In this document: piece by piece, positions 57,063-64,000 of the stretch
Numbering within the stretch: the stretch's first letter is position 1
Layout: the number at the start of each line of letters is the position of its first letter
Assembly: GCF_003268005.1 (NCBI RefSeq)
Contig: NZ_CP014213.1
Location: 2,067,501 to 2,131,500, forward strand
Length of the DNA: 64,000 nt
Source of the DNA: Methanosphaera sp. BMS
GTDB taxonomy: Archaea > Methanobacteriota > Methanobacteria > Methanobacteriales > Methanobacteriaceae
Direction of reading: 5' to 3'
Program-made: the position numbers and the translations under genes
Notes under the pieces: model-generated
What the model saw: the letters and a program-made list of their open reading frames with translations, nothing else
Told to the model about the DNA's origin: nothing
Databases searched by the model: none

Positions 57063-57248
57063 ATGAAATTCCGTATGAAGAAATGTAAAGAATGTGGACA
57101 ATACACTCTCAAAGAAATATGTCCTCAATGTAATCATAAAGTAGGTGTTATATTCCCTCCAAGATACTCTCCACAGGATAAATATGGAAAATACAGAAGA
57201 AAAATAAAACAGGAAGAATGGAATATACAGAACTTTAATCAAAAATAA
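57063..57248 (+). CDS. nop10: H/ACA ribonucleoprotein Nop10
   Basis: A 61-residue protein of the box H/ACA pseudouridylation particle, which stabilises Cbf5. The zinc ribbon is KKCKECGQYTLKEICPQCNH, followed by FPPRYSPQDKYGKYRRK, the conserved extended tail. ATG 57063 or ATG 57075 (MKKCKEC) may be used; the first has no ribosome binding site and may be leaderless from the TATA-like run near 57026-57035. The PAC2 gene follows 17 bases downstream. Confidence 0.95.
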   Translation: MKFRMKKCKECGQYTLKEICPQCNHKVGVIFPPRYSPQDKYGKYRRKIKQEEWNIQNFNQK

Positions 57249-57265
57249 GAAAATGGAGCAATAAG

Positions 57266-58045
57266 ATGGAATTAGAAACCAAAATTAAAGAAATAGAAGA
57301 AGTGGAACTTGAAAATCCCATAGTACTTGAAGGATTACCTGGAATAGGATTCGTAGGTAAAATAGTGGTAGATCAAATAATTAAACAGCTCGATGCAACG
57401 AAGTTTGCAGAATTGGAATCCGATTATTTCCCCCCACAGGTGACCATGAAGAAAAATGGGTTAATAGAACACATGAAAAACGAATTTTACTATTTGAAGG
57501 ATGTTGGAAAATATAACCAGGATCTAATCTTACTTACAGGTAATTCACAGGCATCAGACTTTGAAGGTCAAATAATAATCTCAAAAATACTTGCAAACTA
57601 CTTTGAAGATAAGAAAGCCAAGAAGATATTTACACTCGGCGGACTTGGAACAGGTGAAATGATTGAAAAAAGTAGAATTTGCATAGCAGGAAATAACAAG
57701 GAATTAATCGATGAAGTGCTTGAAATTGAAAACACCACAATCAGAAAAGATGAGGGTGGAGCAATAATAGGGGCTAGCGGATTATTATTATACTATGCTG
57801 AAAAGATGGGCATAGATGCGGTATGTTTAATGGGAGAAACTCCTGGCTTTTATATAGATCCTAGTGCCGCTAAGGAAATGTTGCTGGTATTGTTTGAAAT
57901 ATTGCAATTTGAAATAGACCTTGAGGAAATCAATGAACAGGTGGAAGACACACTTAAAAAATTGGCAAATACTGCCCAGTTAGGTCCGCTAGGTGTAGAA
58001 CCACAAGTTAACAAACCAAATGATGATTTAAGATATATTGGTTAA
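57266..58045 (+). CDS. PAC2-family proteasome assembly chaperone-like protein
   Basis: A 259-residue member of the archaeal PAC2/PbaA-PbaB family. LEGLPGIGFVGKIVVDQIIK at residues 22-41 and FTLGGLGTGEMIE near 120 are its glycine-rich hallmarks; GASGLLLYYAEKMGIDAVCL and MGETPGFYIDPSAAK follow. Relatives bind to the proteasome core or form rings with unknown clients. It follows nop10 closely, the usual archaeal position, and probably shares its transcript. The C-terminal tail (NKPNDDLRYIG) is of the type that can dock on the proteasome alpha ring (hydrophobic, Tyr, short end). Confidence 0.85.
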   Translation: MELETKIKEIEEVELENPIVLEGLPGIGFVGKIVVDQIIKQLDATKFAELESDYFPPQVTMKKNGLIEHMKNEFYYLKDVGKYNQDLILLTGNSQASDFEGQIIISKILANYFEDKKAKKIFTLGGLGTGEMIEKSRICIAGNNKELIDEVLEIENTTIRKDEGGAIIGASGLLLYYAEKMGIDAVCLMGETPGFYIDPSAAKEMLLVLFEILQFEIDLEEINEQVEDTLKKLANTAQLGPLGVEPQVNKPNDDLRYIG

Positions 58046-58075
58046 ATCCATCATTTTACTTTTTTTTAGATTTTT

Positions 58076-59236
58076 ATGATTATCAACACTGATTTACATA
58101 TCCACAGCAAATATTCCATGGCCACCTCAAAAAACATGATAATTCCAACGATTGCAGCGGAGTGTCAGAAAAAGGGAATAGACTTGATAGCTACAGGGGA
58201 TGCATTTCATTCTGCATGGTTAAACCACATGGAAAATCATTTAACGCAAATTAACAATACTGGAATATACGCAATTAATCAATCCATTGGCGACTTTTCC
58301 ACTAATTTTATAACGACAGTTGAAGTTGAAGACAATCATCGTATTCATCATCTTATTATCATACCATCAATTGATGTGGCATGGTCTATGAGAGATGAAT
58401 TTGTTACAAAAAATATGGATGCCGATGGAAGGCCCAAAATAAGAATGGATGCTAGTCAAATAATTGAAATTGCACAGGATTATAACTGTATAATGGGACC
58501 GGCACATGTATTTACGCCATGGACTGGTCTATTTAAGGAGTATGATTCTATTTTAGATTGCTATAATACAAAACCTGATTTTGTGGAGCTTGGTCTTTCG
58601 GCAGACACGTATCTGGCCGATAGGATAGGACAACTTAATGACTATACATTTTTAACAAACTCCGATAGCCATTCACCATGGTCACACAGGATAGCAAGGG
58701 AGTTTAATAGGATATGCCTGGATGAACTGTCCTACGATGGAGTGGTAAGTGCCATTAAGAATAACAGGATTATTGAAAATTATGGTTTGGATCCGCGAAT
58801 GGGAAAGTATCATCAAACGGGCTGCTCATCATGCTATAAAATATATTCAACAAGTGATGCGTCCAAGTTAAACATGAGGTGTAGTTGTGGTGGTAGAATT
58901 AAAAAGGGAGTACTTGCCAGAATTGATGAGTTGGCTGATGAGGATAAGGCTCATAATCAGGGTAATCATCCACCGTACAGGTATATTGTGCCGCTTGCCG
59001 AGCTTTTAAGTGCAATATATGATAAGGGTGTTACTACGAAGTTTGTCAAGACAAGGTATGACAAGTTAATAGAATTATTTGGCGATGAGATTAGCGTACT
59101 TGTTGATGCCGATGTTGATGAAATAGCAAAACATGATAAATTGTTGGCGGGTGTTATCAAGCAGTATCGGATGAATGAATTAAATGTAATTGTTGGTCGT
59201 GGGGGACGCTACGGCCAGGTTGATTATTCTACTTAA
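58076..59236 (+). CDS. endoQ: endonuclease Q (PHP-domain DNA repair nuclease)
   Basis: A 386-residue enzyme that nicks DNA 5' of deaminated bases (uracil, hypoxanthine) and abasic sites. The PHP metal site is visible: NTDLHIHSKYSMATSKNM at the N-terminus, ATGDAFHSAWL, GPAHVFTPW and LTNSDSHSPWSHRIAREFNR. A zinc-finger insertion with TGCSSCYK and MRCSCGGRIKKG lies at about 252-285. EndoQ is limited to Thermococcales, some methanogens and a few bacteria. I see no clear PIP box in the C-terminus, although EndoQ can work with PCNA, encoded 6 kb upstream. ATG 58076 opens the gene. Confidence 0.88.
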   Translation: MIINTDLHIHSKYSMATSKNMIIPTIAAECQKKGIDLIATGDAFHSAWLNHMENHLTQINNTGIYAINQSIGDFSTNFITTVEVEDNHRIHHLIIIPSIDVAWSMRDEFVTKNMDADGRPKIRMDASQIIEIAQDYNCIMGPAHVFTPWTGLFKEYDSILDCYNTKPDFVELGLSADTYLADRIGQLNDYTFLTNSDSHSPWSHRIAREFNRICLDELSYDGVVSAIKNNRIIENYGLDPRMGKYHQTGCSSCYKIYSTSDASKLNMRCSCGGRIKKGVLARIDELADEDKAHNQGNHPPYRYIVPLAELLSAIYDKGVTTKFVKTRYDKLIELFGDEISVLVDADVDEIAKHDKLLAGVIKQYRMNELNVIVGRGGRYGQVDYST

Positions 59237-59388
59237 AAATGATTAAAATTGTTAATTTTCATCTGATTATCTGTTTTGATTATTTCGTGCGAAATTATAA
59301 ATAATATATTGATTAAATATTTATATGTTAACAAAAGGTTTAAACCAAAATTAAGGAATTTTATTTATAAATAAATGAGGTAAATAAT

Positions 59389-59490
59389 ATGGAAATAGCT
59401 ATTGACTTTCTACCTATTGTAATGTATGTAATCTTTGGATTTATTGTATTTACATTAATCGGTCATATTTTAGGTAGAACAATCGAATAA
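59389..59490 (+). CDS. 33-residue single-helix membrane peptide
   Basis: A tiny gene reading MEIAIDFLPIVMYVIFGFIV continuing FTLIGHILGRTIE then TAA. GAGGT lies 8-12 bases before ATG 59389, and TATA-like runs lie near 59300-59330. Residues 6-27 form one membrane helix; the short ends are charged. It stands alone between EndoQ and the tRNA genes. Spacing, ribosome binding site and amphipathic ends suggest a real small protein, perhaps a subunit or regulator of a membrane complex. I know no family for it. Confidence 0.6.
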   Translation: MEIAIDFLPIVMYVIFGFIVFTLIGHILGRTIE

Positions 59491-59725
59491 ATTAATTAGT
59501 TAATATATAACTAATTATTAAAAATTTTTAAACTTAATCTCCTCTATAACAATTTCTTTTATTAAAGTTATTTACTATAAACTGTTTTTTCACATCAATA
59601 TGGATGTTTGTTTGTGATGATTAATTATCCGGACACCTGATTGATGAATAAGCTTAAACTTATAAAGCATTTTTTTTCGATAAAGGATAAAACAAGCGTT
59701 ATATTTAAAAATAAGTGTATTTAAG

Positions 59726-59800
<75 letters not shown>

Positions 59801-59860
59801 ATCAAATAAGTAAAATTAATATTTGAATAATGATTTTTTAAAAATAGTTATAAAATATAG

Positions 59861-59935
59861 CGGACCTGGGGGGATTTGAACCCCCGGCCTTTGGATTAGA
59901 AGTCCAACGCCCTATCCAGTCTAGGCTACAGGCCC
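59861..59935 (-). tRNA. tRNA-Arg (anticodon UCU)
   Basis: Minus-strand cloverleaf with acceptor GGGCCTG/CAGGTCC, anticodon arm TTGGA-CTTCTAA-TCCAA, anticodon TCT (plus-strand complement at 59898-59900), and T arm GGGGGTTCAAATCCCCC. It reads AGA, the favoured Arg codon in this A+T-rich genome. No CCA is encoded. The near identity with the upstream tRNA suggests an old duplication; both could be one transcript. Confidence 0.93.
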
Positions 59936-60188
59936 ATATAAAAATAGTATACAAATACTATATAATGTTATATTCATTATCCTTATTATACTTTACTATG
60001 TTTTGGTCATTTTCTATATTTAATAATTGTCTCAATTCAATTATTTTTTAAAATTTTTCATCAAATCATTTTTTCAAAAAAAGAAATAACTTGAGAATTA
60101 TTCTTCTCAAATATTTTTTTAATTTTCTTAATTAACTCTAATGAAATAGTTTAAACTACCTGCTTGAAATAATTTTTTCAGTTTCGGA

Positions 60189-61004
60189 TTAATAACCTGC
60201 TCCTGAGTTGTCCATTATTTCAATTGTCTGATTTCTTAGGTTGTATGAAGCCTGACCTTCTGTTACTCCATTGTCATTGATCATGTTATAAATGTAACAT
60301 TTATCTCCATAATCGTTGATTACAGTTGTACCGTAACTTAGGGTCACTTTGTTTCCAGCCCATTTTTCAAGTATGAACTGTTCAACTAAGCTTCTTGCAG
60401 CGTCAATGCTTATTTCGCCGTTGTTGTCAGAACTTCCTTGTGAGTCTGTTTGTGGCGTGGTGGAAGGTGCGTTTCCAGTGGCCGGTTGTACGTGAACTGT
60501 AGTTTGTGGTGATGAACCTTGATTTGAAGAATCTGATCCTGAACCGGATTGACCTTCGGTCACACTACCTGTATCTCCAGCTGATTGTACATTTACGTTA
60601 GGACCACTACCCGTGCTTGATGCGTTAGCGGTTGGATTGTTGTTTCCACTTGCATTTGCATTAGGGTTGTTGTTTCCACTTGCATTAGCGGTCGTGTTTG
60701 CATTTGCATCACTGCCGCTTGTGTTGGCAGCGGTACTGGTTGCATTCACGGGTTCTGAATTTTCAACTTCAGTGTCACCTGCTTTTGCCTTGTCTTTGTT
60801 ATTGTTTGCATCGTTACCTGCCAGAGTATTCAAATCTGTTGCTGCTTCAGCTGGTGCTTCTAATGTTTCAGTTACGGGAGTGTCTTCTATTTCCACATTT
60901 GATAATGGGTTTAAAATGTCCACTCCATTGTTAATCTGATAGGTAGCTGCTACTATTCCAATAAGGGCTACAACTAAGAGAGATAATATAATTTTTTTAT
61001 CCAT
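60189..61004 (-). CDS. membrane-anchored extracellular protein with low-complexity stalk
   Basis: A 271-residue protein from ATG 61004, behind GGTGA. It has an N-terminal helix (KKIILSLLVVALIGIVAATY), then about 165 residues of Ala/Asn/Ser/Thr/Gly repeats with N-x-S/T sequons (ANASGNNNPNANASGNNNPT), and a small C-terminal domain (EISIDAARSLVEQFILEKWA ... YLINDNG-type end with QASYNLRNQTIEIMD). The terminal domain resembles PepSY-like folds, which bind or inhibit partners. It may stand on the cell surface at the end of a stalk. The function is unknown. The regulator gene upstream is on the same strand, 100 bases away. Confidence 0.75.
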   Translation of the reverse strand: MDKKIILSLLVVALIGIVAATYQINNGVDILNPLSNVEIEDTPVTETLEAPAEAATDLNTLAGNDANNNKDKAKAGDTEVENSEPVNATSTAANTSGSDANANTTANASGNNNPNANASGNNNPTANASSTGSGPNVNVQSAGDTGSVTEGQSGSGSDSSNQGSSPQTTVHVQPATGNAPSTTPQTDSQGSSDNNGEISIDAARSLVEQFILEKWAGNKVTLSYGTTVINDYGDKCYIYNMINDNGVTEGQASYNLRNQTIEIMDNSGAGY

Positions 61005-61106
61005 TAATTTCACCATTATCTATTTTTTAGCAGTTTATCATAACTTGTCGTTATGTAGTTTCTATCATTATATTATATTTAGTAGTTTGGTATTATTATA
61101 CCTTTA

Positions 61107-61613
61107 TTAATTTTTCACATTAAATTCGGGAATTGCCTTGGTTTTTCTGATGTCTGTTATTATCGTTTTTGACTTTTGCTTTTCGGGATTTTCAACTTGG
61201 CTTAGTATGTCTTCAGCATATCGTTGTGCATTTTTGTACTTTGTAATTAATATTTTCAAGTCATCTATTGCATCTTCATCTCCACCTATCAGGCGTTCTT
61301 CTATGTTGTATAGTTCCGTGAATTCTTCACCGACCATGTGCATTTTTATTGTATCGGGCTTTATGAAGATTTTTATTTCAACTCCCTGTGATATTTCATA
61401 GTATTTTCTTGGTCTGCCTCGTTCTATTTTTTGGTATGTCGGATTGATTAGTCCTAGTTCTTCCATTGCCTTAAGATGACCTATGATTGCTTTTTGACCT
61501 ACATTTAATTGTTCTGATAATTGACTAACAAATCGTGGTTCCTCTGTTAGTAATGCAAGTATGTCCCTTCTTGTTTTACAGCCTATCACATCTAATACGG
61601 CTTCTAAATTCAT
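61107..61613 (-). CDS. ArsR-like winged-helix transcription regulator
   Basis: A 168-residue regulator. The N-terminal winged helix reads MNLEAVLDVIGCKTRRDILA then FVSQLSEQLNVGQKAIIGHL as recognition helix and RGRPRKYYEIS as wing. The C-terminal half (IKPDTIKMHMVGEEFTELYN onward) is helical and probably dimerises. It is divergent from grpE-dnaK, with a 290-base region between that is packed with repeats of GGTAACTAAAATAT. It is therefore a good candidate for the regulator of the GrpE/DnaK heat-shock operon and of itself. ATG 61613 has GATGATATT before it. Confidence 0.82.
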   Translation of the reverse strand: MNLEAVLDVIGCKTRRDILALLTEEPRFVSQLSEQLNVGQKAIIGHLKAMEELGLINPTYQKIERGRPRKYYEISQGVEIKIFIKPDTIKMHMVGEEFTELYNIEERLIGGDEDAIDDLKILITKYKNAQRYAEDILSQVENPEKQKSKTIITDIRKTKAIPEFNVKN

Positions 61614-61694
61614 AATATCATCTTCTTTTATTTTATTCGTGCTCTTTTTTTATAATATATATTATGTTGCAGAATATATATAAATATTACCAAA

Positions 61695-61870
61695 GGTTAC
61701 TAAAATATAGTAAAGTATAAATACTATTTAACATCAACTTAGTAATAGCAAAAAAATATTATTATAACTAATGGTAACTAAAATATCATAAAGTATATAT
61801 AACAAAATGTAACTAAAATATTAAATAGAAAATAAATGTTTTATAACTCAGGGTAACTATAATAATTAAG
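61695..61870. promoter_or_regulatory. four operator-like repeats between regulator and grpE
   Basis: The repeats are at 61695-61719 (GGTTACTAAAATATAGTAAAG and on), 61773-61797 (GGTAACTAAAATATCATAAAG and on), 61808-61828 (TGTAACTAAAATATTAAATAG) and 61852-61870 (GGTAACTATAATAATTAAG). The first contains the perfect inverted repeat TTACT-N7-AGTAA. The first lies close to the regulator's TATA-like box (near 61672-61688, minus strand); the last overlaps the grpE promoter region (TTTTATAAC at 61839). The layout fits binding of one regulator to both promoters. Confidence 0.7.
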
Positions 61871-61906
61871 CCCTTTAAAACAAACAAAGGAGTTAAGGGT
61901 GAATGA

Positions 61907-62509
61907 ATGACAAAAGAAAAGAAAGAAAAAATCAATAAGGAAGATGAAGAAGTTCAAGAAGAAAAACAAACAAAGGAATCTGAAAAAACAGATGACAATG
62001 AAGACAAACTTCAAAAAAATGAAAAAACAGATGACAATGACAAACAGGAAGAAAAAGAAACAACACCTGATGAAATCATAGAACAACTTGAAAACCAAGT
62101 ACAGGAATACAGGGACAAACTTCAAAGATCACAAGCAGACTTCGAAAACTTCAAAAAACGTTCAATAAAAGAAAAGCAGGAATTCGTCAAGTATGCCAAT
62201 GAAGGTTTAATACTTAAAGTACTGGAGGCTTATGAAGACTTAGGACGAGCATTAGAGGTAAAAGAAGATAAAGATCTGCGTGAAGGAGTAGAATTAATCT
62301 ATAAGAAAATGGATAAAATACTCAAGGATGAAGGAGTAGAGGAAATCGAAACAGAACATCAAAAATTCGATCCATACAAGCACGAAGCTCTAATGACACA
62401 GAAAAATGATGATTATGAAAACAATGAAATCATCCAAGACTTACAAAAAGGATATACATTAAACTCAAAAGTTATAAGATATTCAAAAGTAATAGTATGT
62501 AAAAAATAG
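61907..62509 (+). CDS. grpE: GrpE nucleotide exchange factor
   Basis: The 200-residue partner of DnaK that releases ADP and acts as thermosensor. The first 60 residues are charged and disordered (Lys/Glu/Asp). Then comes the coiled-coil dimerisation helix ([24 protein letters not shown]), the helical bundle, and the beta wing ending [23 protein letters not shown] and GGGTGAATG precede ATG 61907. It is followed after 74 bases by dnaK, presumably in one operon. The DnaK system in archaea is thought to come from bacteria. Confidence 0.95.
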   Translation: MTKEKKEKINKEDEEVQEEKQTKESEKTDDNEDKLQKNEKTDDNDKQEEKETTPDEIIEQLENQVQEYRDKLQRSQADFENFKKRSIKEKQEFVKYANEGLILKVLEAYEDLGRALEVKEDKDLREGVELIYKKMDKILKDEGVEEIETEHQKFDPYKHEALMTQKNDDYENNEIIQDLQKGYTLNSKVIRYSKVIVCKK

Positions 62510-62583
62510 ATATAACAAAACAAAAATTTTTAAGCTAACAACATAATTCAAAAATAAAAATAAAAAAAATATAAGGTGATAAT

Positions 62584-64000
62584 ATGGCACAAGAAAAAGT
62601 AATAGGAATAGACCTTGGAACAAGTAACTCAGCAGCAGCTGCATTAATCAGTGGAAAACCAACAATCATACCAAGTGCAGAGGGAGCAACCCAATACGGT
62701 AAATCATTCCCAAGTTACGTGGCATTTACCGATGAAGGTGAAGTACTTGTAGGGGAACCAGCTAGAAGACAGGCAGTAACAAACCCTGAAAAAACAATAA
62801 GTGCAATAAAAAGACACATGGGTTCAGACTACAAAGTAAACATCAACGGTAAAGATTACACACCACAGGAAATCTCAGCATTAATCCTACAGAAAATCAA
62901 AAAAGATGCAGAAGCATTCCTCGGAGAACCAGTTAAAAAAGCAGTAATTACCGTACCTGCATACTTCGATGACAACCAAAGGACAGCAACAAAAGATGCA
63001 GGTAAAATTGCAGGACTCGAAGTGTTAAGACTCGTAAACGAACCTACCGCAGCAAGCTTAGCATACGGATTAGACAAAACAGATGAAGAAGATGTAAACA
63101 TATTAGTATTCGACCTCGGTGGAGGAACACTCGATGTTACAATCATGGAATTCGGAGAAGGAATCTTCGAAGTAAAATCCACAAGCGGAGACACAAACCT
63201 CGGTGGAACAGACATGGATACAGCATTGATGAAATACATAGCCGACGAGTTCAAAAAAGAAAACGGTGTAGACCTACTCAACGATGACCAGGCAGCACAA
63301 AGATTAAGAGAAGCTGCAGAAAAAGCAAAAATTGAGTTGTCAACAACACTCACAACAGACATAAACCTTCCATTCATCACAGCAACACAAGCAGGACCAT
63401 TACACTTAAACATGAACCTGTCACGTGCAAAACTTGAAGAAATCGTAGATCCAATCATCAAAAAATGTGGAGGACCAATCCAACAGGCAATATCCGATGC
63501 AAAAATGCAAAACAGTGACATAGACAAAATAATCCTCGTAGGTGGACCAACAAGAATGCCATCAATACAAAAATATGTTGAAGGGGTAGTAGGTCAAAAA
63601 GTAGAACGTGGAATAGACCCAATGGAATGTGTAGCAAGCGGAGCATCCATCCAAGGTGGAGTACTTGCAGGTGAAATAGATGACCTTGTACTTTTAGATG
63701 TAACACCATTATCATTAGGTATCGAAACAATGGGTGGAGTAGCAACAAAACTCATAGACAGAAACACAACCATACCTACCAAGAAAAGTCAAATCTTCAC
63801 AACAGCAGCAGACAACCAGCCAAGCGTAGACATTCACGTAATTCAAGGTGAAAGACCAATGGCAAACGACAACACCACACTTGGAAGATTCCAACTTGTT
63901 GGTATCCCACCAGCACCAAGAGGAACACCACAAATTGAGGTAACATTCGACATAGACGCCAACGGTATAATAAACGTAACAGCAACAGATAAAGGTACAG
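62584..64000 (+). CDS. dnaK: molecular chaperone DnaK (Hsp70), 5' part
   Basis: ATG 62584 with AAGGTGATAAT before it. The visible 472 residues cover the whole ATPase domain and the start of the substrate-binding domain: [83 protein letters not shown]. The gene continues beyond the window. It is the bacterial type of DnaK, with a GrpE partner; a dnaJ gene would be expected next. Expression is probably governed by the repeats upstream of grpE. Confidence 0.97.
   Translation, partial: MAQEKVIGIDLGTSNSAAAALISGKPTIIPSAEGATQYGKSFPSYVAFTDEGEVLVGEPARRQAVTNPEKTISAIKRHMGSDYKVNINGKDYTPQEISALILQKIKKDAEAFLGEPVKKAVITVPAYFDDNQRTATKDAGKIAGLEVLRLVNEPTAASLAYGLDKTDEEDVNILVFDLGGGTLDVTIMEFGEGIFEVKSTSGDTNLGGTDMDTALMKYIADEFKKENGVDLLNDDQAAQRLREAAEKAKIELSTTLTTDINLPFITATQAGPLHLNMNLSRAKLEEIVDPIIKKCGGPIQQAISDAKMQNSDIDKIILVGGPTRMPSIQKYVEGVVGQKVERGIDPMECVASGASIQGGVLAGEIDDLVLLDVTPLSLGIETMGGVATKLIDRNTTIPTKKSQIFTTAADNQPSVDIHVIQGERPMANDNTTLGRFQLVGIPPAPRGTPQIEVTFDIDANGIINVTATDKGT

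Noticed and set aside
61841-62125. A 94-residue Phe/Leu/Ile-rich minus-strand frame
   Set aside because: It is the reverse complement of the Lys/Glu-rich start of grpE.

Overview
The window comes from an A+T-rich methanogenic archaeon of the order Methanobacteriales and looks most like Methanosphaera. Archaeal markers are Rpo4, Rpo11, TFS, aIF2-alpha, L21e, L44e, S27e, Pus10, Dph2, Csl4, Nop10, PCNA, GINS, EndoQ and SRP54. The giant Asn/Thr-rich secreted adhesin-like proteins and the GrpE/DnaK pair are typical of gut Methanobacteriales. The genus is an inference from gene content and composition; I ran no search.

Layout. 1-2.6 kb: 3' part of the 23S rRNA gene and a 5S rRNA gene, then a terminator. 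2.9-6.2 kb: two membrane-anchored, pseudopilin-like hypothetical proteins, a SAM methyltransferase and a YczE-like membrane protein. 6.2-8.6 kb: a graveyard with an orphan adhesin Ig module, a broken HepT-type RNase toxin gene and a decayed IS4-type transposase abutting it. 8.9-15.9 kb: a 2315-residue adhesin-like protein on the minus strand. 16.2-20.4 kb, minus strand: a conserved information-processing block (pus10, rpl21e, rpo4, ksgA, hemK2-like) with a barstar-like gene at its end. 20.5-22.4 kb: an intact-looking IS5/ISH1-like element with a perfect 8-bp target duplication, which carries a TnpB 3' fragment and its omega-RNA-like tail as passenger. 22.7-24.4 kb: an ABC1/UbiB-type kinase.

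25.1-39.6 kb holds the most unusual system: DUF2162 transporter, ExbB/MotA-like channel, DUF2149 ExbD-like protein, a 2553-residue secreted and membrane-anchored CobN-like chelatase, and a 1629-residue repeat-rich surface protein. It looks like an energised envelope machine for a metal or tetrapyrrole. Related dyad-like sequences with the same 16-nt spacing lie before both transcription units. 40.0-43.9 kb: a 1300-residue multidomain glycosyltransferase.

44.5-59.2 kb: mainly core genes, including SRP54, a methyltransferase, purine phosphoribosyltransferase, dph2, csl4-rpo11, a Nudix hydrolase, TFS, an unknown membrane protein, PCNA-GINS, L44e-S27e-aIF2-alpha, a MetX-like hydrolase, Nop10, a PAC2 protein and EndoQ. 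59.4-61.6 kb: a 33-residue membrane peptide gene, two tRNA-Arg genes, a secreted low-complexity protein and an ArsR-like regulator. 61.7-64 kb: a cluster of operator-like repeats in front of grpE and dnaK; dnaK runs off the window.
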